Shown: in pieces, positions 1 through 8,029 of the stretch
How positions within the stretch are numbered: the first letter of the stretch is position 1
Layout: each line of letters starts with the position of its first letter
NCBI RefSeq assembly: GCF_001280085.1
Contig: NZ_LGED01000219.1
Span: forward strand, 49,173 to 113,172
DNA length: 64,000 nt
Origin: Saccharothrix sp. NRRL B-16348
GTDB lineage: Bacteria; Actinomycetota; Actinomycetes; Mycobacteriales; Pseudonocardiaceae
Direction: 5' to 3'
Position numbers and translations under genes: made by a program
The notes under the pieces: model-generated
Database searches by the model: none
What the model was told of the DNA's origin: nothing
What the model saw: the letters and a program-made list of their open reading frames with translations, nothing else

Positions 1-331
1 CGCCGAGGCCGGTGAGTTCGGCGAGTTGGGTCAGCACGTAGGTGTCGGCGATGCCGGCGGCCCACTTGTTGATCGTGTTGTAGGTCGCGGGCGCGACCAC
101 CACCGCGTCGGCCTTGGGCAGCGCCGGCTGTCCCTGGCGCTGGTAGCCCGTGCGGACGGGGTGGCCGGTGAGGTCTACCAGCTTGTCCAGGTCGAGGAAG
201 TGTTCGACGGCGGCGGGGGTGGCTACGCAATGAACCGACCAGCCTCTGCCTTGGGCAAGGTCGATGGCGACGTCGACGTGATCGGCCGGGCCGGCGGCGC
301 AGACCATCAGGTACAGGACTCGCTCGGTCAT
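1..331 (-). CDS. Flavoprotein (HFCD-type), C-terminus cut by window edge
   Basis: Open from an ATG at 331 to the window edge, so only about the first 110 residues are present. The protein starts MTERVLYLMVCAAGPADHVD, contains KADAVVVAPATYNTINKWAAG, and continues into IADTYVLTQLAE. The alternating hydrophobic strand followed by APATYNTINKWA is the phosphate/FMN-binding pattern of the flavoprotein family that includes phosphopantothenoylcysteine decarboxylase-like and Dfp-like proteins. It lies about 70 bp downstream of the phosphotransferase gene on the same strand and is probably the third gene of that operon. Substrate unknown. A stand-alone flavoprotein next to an XRE/TPR regulator and an APH-like kinase is a combination I have seen in actinomycetes, but its pathway is not clear to me. 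Confidence 0.75.
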   Translation of the reverse strand, partial: MTERVLYLMVCAAGPADHVDVAIDLAQGRGWSVHCVATPAAVEHFLDLDKLVDLTGHPVRTGYQRQGQPALPKADAVVVAPATYNTINKWAAGIADTYVLTQLAELTGLG

Positions 332-403
332 TCGGGCACTCCGGCTCGGTGGGCAATCTGACGGGCGGGTTCCTGTGAGGCATGTGAAGGCGAAGCGAAG
401 GCT

Positions 404-1318
404 CTACAAGATCGACCAGTGGATCTCGTCGCCGGCCTCCAGCGCCGCGATCCGACGACGCACCTCGTCGGCCTGCGGCGACCCGTTGACGGCCTTCCGC
501 GCGTTCGTCGTCACCATGCGCAGCTCGCGAAGGTCCCGCATGGTGGCGAAGCCCTCCCACTCGCGGATGTCGCGGCCGTAGCGGGCGCAGAACTCCTGGT
601 ACTCCTGCTCAGGGAAGCCGAAACGGCGGCAGTGCACCTCGACCGTCACCAGATCCCACTCCACCGGCCCGACCGCCGCGCTGTCCCAGTCGCAGAGCAC
701 TGGCCGGTCGCTCCCTTCGTCCCACAGGGTGTTCCGGTGCTGCGGGTCACCGTGGATCAGGCGCGGCGGGCCGTCGTAACGCAGTCCGGGGACCGCGTCG
801 ACCAGGCGGCTCCAGCGCCGCAGCAGGACGTCGCGCTCATGGTCGGAAATGATCCTGCTCGCCTGGATCGAGTGGTGGATGGCGCCCAGCGCGTCCAATT
901 CCGGCAGCGGCAACGACGGAAGCGGCACTTCGTGCAGAGCTCGAAGGGGTACGGCGATGTCACTTGCCGCGATCTGGCGCGTCGGTGGCAGGTATCGCCA
1001 CAGCGTCACCCCGCAACCGGCGGCTTCGAGCGGCTGGCTGGTGCCGGCGAGCAACGGCACCGACGGCACCCCGTGCTCGGTCACCCACTCGACGAGGGCC
1101 ACCACCGCCGCGGTGTGTCGGATGTTCGGCCGCGCCACCTTCACGATGACCGGCGCGGTGACGAGGCGGAAGACGGCGTTGGTCTGATGCCTGAGGAGTT
1201 CGGCACCTGCGGCATCGAGACCTGCCCGTTCGCAGACGGCTTGCAGAACCAGCCGAGTGCGTTCGGGCGTAAAAGTGTTTTCCGTGAGCCGGGGAAGATC
1301 GTGGCCGGCGAGCGCCAT
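404..1318 (-). CDS. APH-family phosphotransferase
   Basis: A 304-residue aminoglycoside phosphotransferase-like kinase (protein-kinase fold). Visible motifs are VIVKVARPN (lysine of the ATP site, about residue 60), the catalytic loop LIHGDPQHRNTLW (about residue 190), and CDWDSAAVGPVEWDL, which takes the place of the DFD/DFG metal-binding motif. The length fits the family. The ATG at 1318 shares one base with the TGA of the upstream regulator (TGATG), so the two are very likely translationally coupled. Substrate is unknown: family members phosphorylate aminoglycosides, choline, homoserine, fructosamine and others. The context gives no reason to call it a resistance enzyme. Confidence 0.82.
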   Translation of the reverse strand: MALAGHDLPRLTENTFTPERTRLVLQAVCERAGLDAAGAELLRHQTNAVFRLVTAPVIVKVARPNIRHTAAVVALVEWVTEHGVPSVPLLAGTSQPLEAAGCGVTLWRYLPPTRQIAASDIAVPLRALHEVPLPSLPLPELDALGAIHHSIQASRIISDHERDVLLRRWSRLVDAVPGLRYDGPPRLIHGDPQHRNTLWDEGSDRPVLCDWDSAAVGPVEWDLVTVEVHCRRFGFPEQEYQEFCARYGRDIREWEGFATMRDLRELRMVTTNARKAVNGSPQADEVRRRIAALEAGDEIHWSIL

Positions 1319-2541
1319 CAGCCGGAACCCTCCTGTGCGGTGACCAATTCACGCAGTTCCACGGCAGCGGGCAACTGTCGCTGAGCGGCAGGAATGGCTG
1401 CCACGACGTCAAGCGCGCGGGTCAGCACGATGCGGGTCCGATGTTCGGGCGGCAACTGTTCCAGGGTACGTACCGCCAACTCGCAGGCACTGTCAGCATC
1501 GCCGCGAATCACTTCACCGACCGCCTGATCCAACTGGATCAGTGCCGGGTCGATCGGGATCGACGGCTCCTGGCTGTAGCGCTCGAGCGCCTGCGCTTGG
1601 ACGTGGCGGGCACGGTCGGTCTCACCCAGGTACGTGAGCGCCCCGGACAAGTAGAGGAGCAGTCGCTTGTCGTTGAACTGGAAAGCCGCGTCGGTCATCG
1701 GCTCATCGAGTTCGTCGACCATCTGTTGCGCCCTGCGCATAGCGCGGCCGGCACCTTCCCGGTTGCCGAGCCGGGCCAGCGCCCGACCTTCGGCTGCGGC
1801 GGCAAGGGCACTGGCGCTGCAAACGGTTCTCGGCAGCAATGCCTGCGCTGCCCGTGCGAGGACGACGGTTTGCTCCACTCGACCGTAGTAGTAGGGCAAC
1901 ATGGCTTCCTGTGCACGCACCTGTGCCTGCAGTCGGGGGTTCGCCGTGTCGTCTGCCGCGAGTCGGGCTGTGCCGTACCAGTAGCGAGCGCGGCTGACCT
2001 CCCCGAGCTTCATCAAGGCGTCGGCGCTCAACAGGCCAAGGACTGCGGTGGCTTCAGACAGCCGAGCCTGCACGCCTGCCGGCTGACGCTCCGCCGCCAT
2101 CGACTGGACCTCGATGAGGTCCGGCACCACCGCTCGAAGCACCGAGACCGGTGCGGTGCGGGTGTACGTCATGACGTGCTCCGCTACCCGTTCCTCGATC
2201 ACGCCGAGACGCGCGACGGACGCGAGGCCGGTGGAGAGCGTCTGGTCGACGAGAAGCCGCGTGCGGTCGAGCGCGGTCATGAGCGCGGGTCCATCCGGAA
2301 CGTCCGGGTCGCCCACAGGAGCAACCAGCCGGCCGTCCGCGTCAAGCAGGCGCGCGAGTTCGCGCACCGACACGCCCAGCAGTTCCATGAGCTTCGGTCG
2401 CACGTGAGGCGACGGCTCGCTGTCGCCGGATTCCCAGCGCCGAACCGTGGACGTGTCGACGTCCAGGGCTTCGGCCAGCCGTTCCTGGGTGTAACCGGAC
2501 ATGCGACGGACCTGGGCGAACCGTGCGCGTTTCGCTGCCAT
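1318..2541 (-). CDS. XRE-type regulator with TPR-like sensor region
   Basis: About 407 residues. I chose the ATG at 2541 because GGAGG lies 7 nt upstream; an in-frame start ten codons earlier lacks a ribosome site. Residues 6-62 form a Cro/CI helix-turn-helix (RMSGYTQERLAEALDVDTSTVRRWESG). The rest is alpha-helical with repeated Ala-rich helix pairs (ARAQALLPRTVCSASALAAA and ALERYSQEPS), typical of TPR-containing XRE regulators such as those that bind small peptides or act as pathway-specific regulators in actinomycetes. It is the first gene of the operon with the phosphotransferase and flavoprotein and probably regulates that operon. The ligand is not predictable. Confidence 0.8.
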   Translation of the reverse strand: MAAKRARFAQVRRMSGYTQERLAEALDVDTSTVRRWESGDSEPSPHVRPKLMELLGVSVRELARLLDADGRLVAPVGDPDVPDGPALMTALDRTRLLVDQTLSTGLASVARLGVIEERVAEHVMTYTRTAPVSVLRAVVPDLIEVQSMAAERQPAGVQARLSEATAVLGLLSADALMKLGEVSRARYWYGTARLAADDTANPRLQAQVRAQEAMLPYYYGRVEQTVVLARAAQALLPRTVCSASALAAAAEGRALARLGNREGAGRAMRRAQQMVDELDEPMTDAAFQFNDKRLLLYLSGALTYLGETDRARHVQAQALERYSQEPSIPIDPALIQLDQAVGEVIRGDADSACELAVRTLEQLPPEHRTRIVLTRALDVVAAIPAAQRQLPAAVELRELVTAQEGSG

Positions 2542-2735
2542 CGGCCGACCTCCGGGAGATGCCGCCACCACCGTAGCGGACGACCGTTTCCCTGAGTCAG
2601 CACCCGGTACGCGGTCGATGCGCGGTCAATGCGCTCCTCGCGCACTGTTGTTCCGAAGTTCACTGCGATTCGCTTTCCACCAACGAATCCGCGGTGTCGG
2701 GAGAACTCTCGACTGAACGATCGGGAAAGAGAACC

Positions 2736-3302
2736 ATGTCCACAGACGCGCAGTCATCCACCACCCTGCGGGCCGCGCTCGACTACGCCGAGATGGGCTG
2801 GCCCGTCATACCCGGCGCGATTTGGCACGCCGGGCACTTCGCCCATCCACTGGACGAGCGTCCGGTCACCGACCCTTGCCTCCGTCCGATCGGAGAGGCC
2901 ACCACAGACACCGCTCGCGTGCGGGAATGGTGGTCGGCAACAGGCCTCCACCTGCCCAACGTCTTCACGGTGATCGGTGCGCGCCTCGGCGCGATCATGG
3001 TGGCCGAATCGCTGGTCATGGATTTGGCGGACAACCCTTGGTTCGTTGCCAATCCCACGCCGGTCCTGGCCTTCCCGAACATGCCGATGGCCTACTTCCT
3101 CGTTCGACTGCCGATGCCCTCGGTACTGCTCAGCGCTCAAGCACGAGTGCTCGATCCGGGGACGCCCCTGCCCATGCCGCCGAGCGCCCTCGGTGAAACG
3201 CCGGTGATCTGGCTGGTCTCACCCGAAGAGGCAGGTCATGCCCTGATGGTCGGTGACGAACTGGCCGATCTCATCCAAGCTGTGGAAAGGAAGACCGCGT
3301 GA
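2736..3302 (+). CDS. Small protein with PrimPol-like N-terminus
   Basis: A 188-residue protein from ATG 2736 (GGGAAAGAG upstream; a longer GTG start at 2694 is possible). The N-terminus, AALDYAEMGWPVIPGAIWHAG, matches the opening of the bifunctional primase/polymerase (PrimPol) family, in which a Gly-Trp-Pro-Val-x-Pro motif follows the first helix. The Asp/His catalytic residues of true PrimPol proteins are not obvious, so this is probably a degenerate stand-alone member of a type common in actinomycetes. It runs divergently from the XRE regulator. The stop overlaps the next gene by GTGA. Function unknown. Confidence 0.6.
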   Translation: MSTDAQSSTTLRAALDYAEMGWPVIPGAIWHAGHFAHPLDERPVTDPCLRPIGEATTDTARVREWWSATGLHLPNVFTVIGARLGAIMVAESLVMDLADNPWFVANPTPVLAFPNMPMAYFLVRLPMPSVLLSAQARVLDPGTPLPMPPSALGETPVIWLVSPEEAGHALMVGDELADLIQAVERKTA

Positions 3303-3613
3303 ACGAGTCGATGCACGAGTTGGCCGCCGGCGAGGCCCCGCGGCTCTTCGCCATCGTGGAGGAGCACGGCGACCCGAAAGACCTCCGCGTCGCCGGGTAC
3401 GGCCTGGCCTACGAGGACCGGGCCGAGGTCAACTCGGTGGAAGGCGACTTCCACCTCGCCTCCCAGAGCCCTGAACACGCCCGCACTCTGTTCGAGATCA
3501 GCTCCCGTTCGGCCGGAGTGCGGCGAGCACACGTTGTCTGGCTGGACGGCACCCGAAGCACGCAGCCGGACCGCGGCGGTCTTGACGGGCGAAGCGAAGG
3601 CGCGAAGCGCTGA
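3299..3613 (+). CDS. Hypothetical protein, 104 aa
   Basis: GTG start at 3299 overlaps the previous stop (GTGA), so it is co-translated with the PrimPol-like gene. The sequence MNESMHELAAGEAPRLFAIVEE is followed by an alternating strand pattern (RVAGYGLAYEDRAEVNSVEG) and a Ser-rich tail that becomes low complexity (GGLDGRSEGAKR). It has no membrane segment. I do not recognise a family. The region just after it (3614-3718) is very GC-rich and repetitive, so the last residues may be read-through into non-coding sequence. Confidence 0.5.
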   Translation: MNESMHELAAGEAPRLFAIVEEHGDPKDLRVAGYGLAYEDRAEVNSVEGDFHLASQSPEHARTLFEISSRSAGVRRAHVVWLDGTRSTQPDRGGLDGRSEGAKR

Positions 3614-3689
3614 AGCGAAGCCCGCCAACGTGGGGGCCAGGGGCGCCAGCCCCGGCGGGGGTCCGGGGGCGGAGCCCGCCGGGCGGGGC

Positions 3690-3708
3690 GCGGGGGTTGC
3701 ACCCCCGC
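3690..3708. terminator. GC-rich hairpin beside the tRNA
   Basis: The CGGGGG arm, TTGCA loop and CCCCCG arm form a compact hairpin next to the 3' end of the minus-strand tRNA-Val and downstream of the plus-strand small gene. It could terminate either transcript. There is no clear U tract. Confidence 0.4.
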
Positions 3709-3718
3709 ACTAGCACAG

Positions 3719-3790
3719 TGGGCGCGGCAGGATTCGAACCTGCGACCGCTCGGGTGTAAACCGAGTGCTCTTCCGCTGAGCTACGCGCCC
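3719..3790 (-). tRNA. tRNA-Val (anticodon TAC)
   Basis: The 72-nt cloverleaf folds cleanly on the minus strand: acceptor GGGCGCG/CGCGCCC with discriminator A, D stem GCTC/GAGC, anticodon stem CTCGG/CCGAG around loop TTTACAC, a five-base variable loop, and T arm GCAGG-TTCGAAT-CCTGC. The anticodon TAC reads GUA. The terminal CCA is not encoded (the next bases are CTG). The gene is intact, unlike the tRNA fragment at 61141. Confidence 0.95.
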
Positions 3791-3830
3791 CCGAAGCGCC
3801 GGCCCTCTCGGTGGCCGGCGTCGGAAGGTA

Positions 3831-4289
3831 TCAGGACAGGGCTGCCACGGCCTTCTTCCACGCCTCCTGGTCGCGTGGTTCGCCGGGGGCGTTCACCTCG
3901 GCGTAGCGGACCACGCCGGCGGTGTCGAGGAGGAAGGTGCCGCGGTTCGCCAGGCCCGCCTGTTCGTTGAACACGCCGTAGGCCTGGGCGACCTGCCCGT
4001 GCGGCCAGAAGTCCGACAGCAGCGGGAACTGGTAGCCCTCCTGGGCGGCCCACGCCTTCAAGCTGAACGGTGTGTCCACGGACACGCCGATGACCTGCAC
4101 GTTCTCGTCCTCGTACGCGGCCAGCTCGTCGCGCACCTGGCACAGTTCGCCGGTGCAGATGCCGCTGAACGCGAACGGGTAGAACACCAGCAGCACGTTG
4201 CGCTCCCCGCGGAACGAGGACAGCGTCACGGGCTGCTTGTTGTAGTCGTTGAGCGTGAAGTCAGGGGCCTGTGCGCCGACCTCGACCAT
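3831..4289 (-). CDS. ahpE: 1-Cys peroxiredoxin AhpE
   Basis: A 152-residue cytosolic peroxidase that reduces hydrogen and organic peroxides. The ATG at 4289 has GGAGGG four bases upstream. VGAQAPDFTLNDYNKQPVTL is the N-terminal peroxiredoxin strand pattern. The peroxidatic cysteine lies in YPFAFSGICTGELCQVRDEL (Pro and Thr replaced by the FxxxCTGE arrangement typical of AhpE). SDFWPHGQVAQAYGVFNEQAG and ANRGTFLLD closely match the mycobacterial AhpE pattern. A second Cys five residues after the first makes a nearby disulfide possible, which is not standard for 1-Cys enzymes. Monocistronic, next to the tRNA gene. Confidence 0.9.
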   Translation of the reverse strand: MVEVGAQAPDFTLNDYNKQPVTLSSFRGERNVLLVFYPFAFSGICTGELCQVRDELAAYEDENVQVIGVSVDTPFSLKAWAAQEGYQFPLLSDFWPHGQVAQAYGVFNEQAGLANRGTFLLDTAGVVRYAEVNAPGEPRDQEAWKKAVAALS

Positions 4290-4391
4290 GCAACCCTCCA
4301 GCGAAATCATGCAACCCGAAGAACGGGCTCCACCCGATCGGGGAGCCCGCCGTCGAGCCTAGGGCATGGCGGTCGGCGTGCCTCGTCGCGG

Positions 4392-4823
4392 TTAGCGCTT
4401 CGTCTTGGCCGACTTCGGCGAGACGAGCCTGGTCGCGGACCAGTCACCGCTCACCGTGATGTTGGAGGTCTGGGCGAGTCCCGCGGTGGACACGGCCTCG
4501 GCGATGTCACTCGGCTCGACGTGACCGGCCCGACCCGTCTTGGGCGTCAACACCCAGATCACGCCGTCGTCGGCCAGGGCCGTGGTGGCGTTGATCAAGG
4601 CGTCGGCGAGGTCGCCGTCCTCCTCGCGCCACCACAGCAGGACCACTTCCATGACCTCGTCGGAGTCCTCATCGAGCAGATCACCGCCCACCCGCTCCTC
4701 GATCGCGGCACGGAGGTCGTCGTCGACGTCCTCGTCCCAGCCGATCTCCTGGACCACGCTGCCCGGTTCGATCCCGAGCCTGTCGGCGACACCGATCTTG
4801 CCGGCGTCTTCCGCGGCGACCAC
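4392..4823 (-). CDS. DUF3052 domain protein
   Basis: About 143 residues. The GTG at 4823 has GGAGGA nine bases upstream; GTG 4832 is in frame but sits almost on the ribosome site. The acidic protein has the pattern IGVADRLGIEPGSVVQEIGWDEDVDDDLRAAIEE followed by VMEVVLLWWREEDGDLADALI and GVIWVLTPKTGRAGHVEPSDI, as in the actinobacterial DUF3052 family. Some family members are described as substrates or partners of Ser/Thr signalling, but no function can be read from the sequence. It is divergent from aceE; that neighbourhood is, as far as I recall, conserved in actinomycetes. Confidence 0.8.
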   Translation of the reverse strand: MVAAEDAGKIGVADRLGIEPGSVVQEIGWDEDVDDDLRAAIEERVGGDLLDEDSDEVMEVVLLWWREEDGDLADALINATTALADDGVIWVLTPKTGRAGHVEPSDIAEAVSTAGLAQTSNITVSGDWSATRLVSPKSAKTKR

Positions 4824-5117
4824 GGCTTCCACTCCTCCAAGTACACAAGAGCGGCAGTCGGGTACGACTGCCGCGCGATGTCACTACCAGTCGCGGCTAG
4901 CGAACACTGTCAGCCCCGCCACGCGCAACCGTAACGGCCAAGACACGCCGCATCGGGTACCCCCGAGTGCGGTACTCCGACCGGATGAGGCACGCTCTAC
5001 ACACCTCCTATTCGCGCGCGCGAGGAAACGATCCAGAGTTACTCACCGGTAGAGGTGACGGGACCGTGCCTGGCGGGTGACGATGGAGCTGAGAAGACCC
5101 CGGAACGAGGAGATCCC

Positions 5118-7868
5118 TTGGCCCCGCAGAACACCCCCGAGCGGGTACGCGTCATCCGTGACGGTCTGGCCGCCCACCTCCCCGACATCGACCCGGAGGA
5201 GACCGCGGAGTGGCTGGAGTCGTTCGACGCCGCGCTCAAGGGCGGCGGGCAGCAGCGCGCCCGCTACCTGATGCTGCGGCTGCTCGAGCGGGCCAGGGAG
5301 AGCCACGTCGGCGTCCCGTCGCTGACCAGCACGGATTACGTGAACACCATTCCCACCGAGCGTGAGCCGTGGTTCCCCGGCGACGAGGAGGTGGAGCGCC
5401 GCTACCGGGCCTGGATCCGGTGGAACGCGGCGATGACCGTGCACCGCGCGCAGCGCCCCGGCGTCGGCGTCGGCGGCCACATCTCGACCTACGCGTCGTC
5501 GGCGAGCCTCTACGAGGTCGGCTTCAACCACTTCTTCCGGGGCAAGGACCACCCCGGCGGGGGCGACCACGTCTTCATGCAGGGCCACGCATCTCCCGGC
5601 GTGTACGCCCGCGCGTTCCTCGAAGGCCGGCTGTCCGCCGAGCAGCTCGACGGCTTCCGCCAGGAGTTCTCGCACGCGGGACCGGGCGGCGGCCTGCCGT
5701 CGTACCCGCACCCGCGGCTGATGCCGGACTTCTGGGAGTTCCCCACCGTGTCCATGGGCCTCGGCCCGATGAACGCGATCTACCAGGCGCGGTTCAACCG
5801 CTACCTGCGCGACCGCGGCATCAAGGACACGTCCGACCAGCACGTCTGGGCGTTCCTCGGCGACGGCGAGATGGACGAGCCCGAGTCGCGCGGCCTGCTC
5901 CAGGTCGCGGCGAACGAGCAGCTGGACAACCTGACCTTCGTGGTGAACTGCAACCTGCAGCGCCTCGACGGCCCGGTCCGCGGCAACGGCAAGATCATCC
6001 AGGAGCTGGAGGCGTTCTTCCGCGGCGCGGGCTGGAACGTCATCAAGGTCATCTGGGGCCGCGAGTGGGACTCGCTGCTGCACGCCGACCGCGACGGCGC
6101 GCTGGTCAACCTGATGAACACGACGCCGGACGGCGACTACCAGACGTACAAGGCCAACGACGGCGCCTATGTCAAGGAGCACTTCTTCGGACGCGACCCG
6201 CGCACGAAGGAGCTGGTCGCGCCGATGTCCGACGACGAGGTGTGGAACCTCAAGCGCGGCGGCCACGACTACCGCAAGGTCTACGCGGCGTACAAGGCGG
6301 CGGTGGAGCACCACGGCCAGCCGACGGTCATCCTCGCCAAGACCATCAAGGGCTACGGCCTGGGCCCGCACTTCGCGGCGCGCAACGCCACGCACCAGAT
6401 GAAGAAGATGACCCACGAGGACCTGAAGCTCTTCCGGGACAGCCTGCGCATCCCGATCGAGGACAAGGACCTGGACCCGTACCTGCCGCCGTACTACCAC
6501 CCCGGCAAGGACTCCCCGGAGATCCAGTACCTGCTGGAGCGGCGCAAGCAGCTCGGCGGGTTCGTGCCGGAGCGGCGGACCAAGTCCAAGGCGCTGGTGC
6601 TGCCGGGCGACAAGGTCTACGACGTGATCAAGCGGGGCTCGGGCAAGCAGGAGGTCGCCACCACGATGGCGTTCGTCCGGCTGGTCCGCGACCTGGCCAA
6701 GGACCCGGAGATCGGCGGCCGGATCGTGCCGATCATCCCGGACGAGGCGCGCACGTTCGGCATGGACTCGATGTTCCCGGCGCAGAAGATCTACAACCCG
6801 AACGGGCAGATGTACACCTCCGTGGACGCCCAGCTGATGCTGGCGTACAAGGAGAGCGAGCAGGGCCAGATCCTGCACGAGGGCATCAACGAGGCCGGTT
6901 CGACCGCGTCGTTCACCGCGGCGGGCACGTCCTACGCCACGCACGGCGAGCCGATGATCCCGATCTACATCTTCTACTCGATGTTCGGGTTCCAGCGCAC
7001 CGGCGACGGCCTGTGGGCGGCGGCGGACCAGATGGCGCGCGGTTTCGTGCTCGGCGCGACGGCCGGCCGCACCACGCTGACCGGTGAGGGCCTCCAGCAC
7101 GCCGACGGGCACTCGTTGCTGCTGGCGCACACCAACCCGGCCGTGGTGGCGTACGACCCGGCGTGGTCGTTCGAGGTGGCGCACATCGTCAAGGACGGTC
7201 TGCGGCGGATGTACGGCGAGAACGCCGAGAACATCTTCTACTACATGACCGTCTACAACGAGCCGTACCAGCAGCCGGCCGAGCCCGAGGGCTTGGACGT
7301 GGACGGCCTGCTCAAGGGCCTGTACCGGTACAAGGTGGCGCCGGCGCAGAGCGGTCCGCGGGCGCAGCTGCTGGCGTCGGGCGTGGCGATGCCGTGGGCG
7401 GTCAAGGCGCAGCGGATGCTGGCCGAGGAGTGGGGCGTGCAGGCCGACGTGTGGTCGGCGACGTCGTACTCGGAGCTGCGGCGCGAGGCGGTCGAGGTCG
7501 ACCGGCACAACCTGCTGCACCCCGACCAGGAGCCGCGCGTGCCGTACGTCACGCAGGCGCTGGCGGACGCGGCCGGCCCGGTGGTCGCGGTGTCCGACTG
7601 GATGCGCGCAGTGCCGGACCTGATCCGGCCGTACGTGCCGACGGACATGACGACGCTGGGCACCGACGGATTCGGGTTCTCCGACACCCGGCCCGCGGCG
7701 CGGCGGCACTTCCTGGTCGACGCCGAGTCGGTCGTGGTGGCCACGCTGGCGGCGTTGGCCAAGCGCGGCGAGATCCAGCAGTCGCTGGTCGTGCAGGCGG
7801 CCCGGAAGTACAAGATCGACGACGTGAGCGCGGCGGGCCCGTCCACCTCGGACGCCGGCCTGGCGTGA
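5118..7868 (+). CDS. aceE: Pyruvate dehydrogenase E1 (homodimeric type)
   Basis: A 916-residue thiamine-diphosphate enzyme that decarboxylates pyruvate and acetylates the lipoyl E2 of the pyruvate dehydrogenase complex. I chose TTG 5118 (GAGGAG six bases upstream; the protein then begins [17 protein letters not shown]). The longer frame from GTG 5055 has no family similarity. Visible features are the ThDP/Mg motif [12 protein letters not shown] with [14 protein letters not shown] (about residues 250-295), IKGYGLGP, and the C-terminal transketolase-like half with [11 protein letters not shown] and [14 protein letters not shown]. The length matches the AceE family of E. coli and corynebacteria. 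It stands alone, and a hairpin follows at 7885. Confidence 0.97.
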   Translation: MAPQNTPERVRVIRDGLAAHLPDIDPEETAEWLESFDAALKGGGQQRARYLMLRLLERARESHVGVPSLTSTDYVNTIPTEREPWFPGDEEVERRYRAWIRWNAAMTVHRAQRPGVGVGGHISTYASSASLYEVGFNHFFRGKDHPGGGDHVFMQGHASPGVYARAFLEGRLSAEQLDGFRQEFSHAGPGGGLPSYPHPRLMPDFWEFPTVSMGLGPMNAIYQARFNRYLRDRGIKDTSDQHVWAFLGDGEMDEPESRGLLQVAANEQLDNLTFVVNCNLQRLDGPVRGNGKIIQELEAFFRGAGWNVIKVIWGREWDSLLHADRDGALVNLMNTTPDGDYQTYKANDGAYVKEHFFGRDPRTKELVAPMSDDEVWNLKRGGHDYRKVYAAYKAAVEHHGQPTVILAKTIKGYGLGPHFAARNATHQMKKMTHEDLKLFRDSLRIPIEDKDLDPYLPPYYHPGKDSPEIQYLLERRKQLGGFVPERRTKSKALVLPGDKVYDVIKRGSGKQEVATTMAFVRLVRDLAKDPEIGGRIVPIIPDEARTFGMDSMFPAQKIYNPNGQMYTSVDAQLMLAYKESEQGQILHEGINEAGSTASFTAAGTSYATHGEPMIPIYIFYSMFGFQRTGDGLWAAADQMARGFVLGATAGRTTLTGEGLQHADGHSLLLAHTNPAVVAYDPAWSFEVAHIVKDGLRRMYGENAENIFYYMTVYNEPYQQPAEPEGLDVDGLLKGLYRYKVAPAQSGPRAQLLASGVAMPWAVKAQRMLAEEWGVQADVWSATSYSELRREAVEVDRHNLLHPDQEPRVPYVTQALADAAGPVVAVSDWMRAVPDLIRPYVPTDMTTLGTDGFGFSDTRPAARRHFLVDAESVVVATLAALAKRGEIQQSLVVQAARKYKIDDVSAAGPSTSDAGLA

Positions 7869-7884
7869 TCGGCTGAACGGTGAG

Positions 7885-7913
7885 GGGGCGGTCGCGTTCG
7901 TCGCGGCCGCCCC
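7885..7913 (+). terminator. Terminator of aceE
   Basis: GGGGCGGTCGCG-TTCGT-CGCGGCCGCCCC forms a GC-rich stem with one mismatch/bulge, followed by TTCGTCGT, 17 bases after the aceE stop. Confidence 0.7.
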
Positions 7914-8029
7914 TTCGTCGTCTCCGCACTTGTGCGGCCGACCAGCGGAAATCTCCGGCTTCCCGCTGCGAGATGTGATCCACCCCATAGACTTGGCGCA
8001 CACACCGGCGTGCCGACGAGGGGTCTGGG

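Noticed and set aside
3605..3710. A CRISPR or repeat array in the GC-rich stretch before tRNA-Val
   Set aside because: GGGGGC/GCCCCC runs only; no regular repeat-spacer structure.
5043..8003. A 986-residue open frame opposite aceE
   Set aside because: It is the antisense shadow of a conserved aceE gene in high-GC DNA. It has Arg/His/Val-rich composition and no family similarity.
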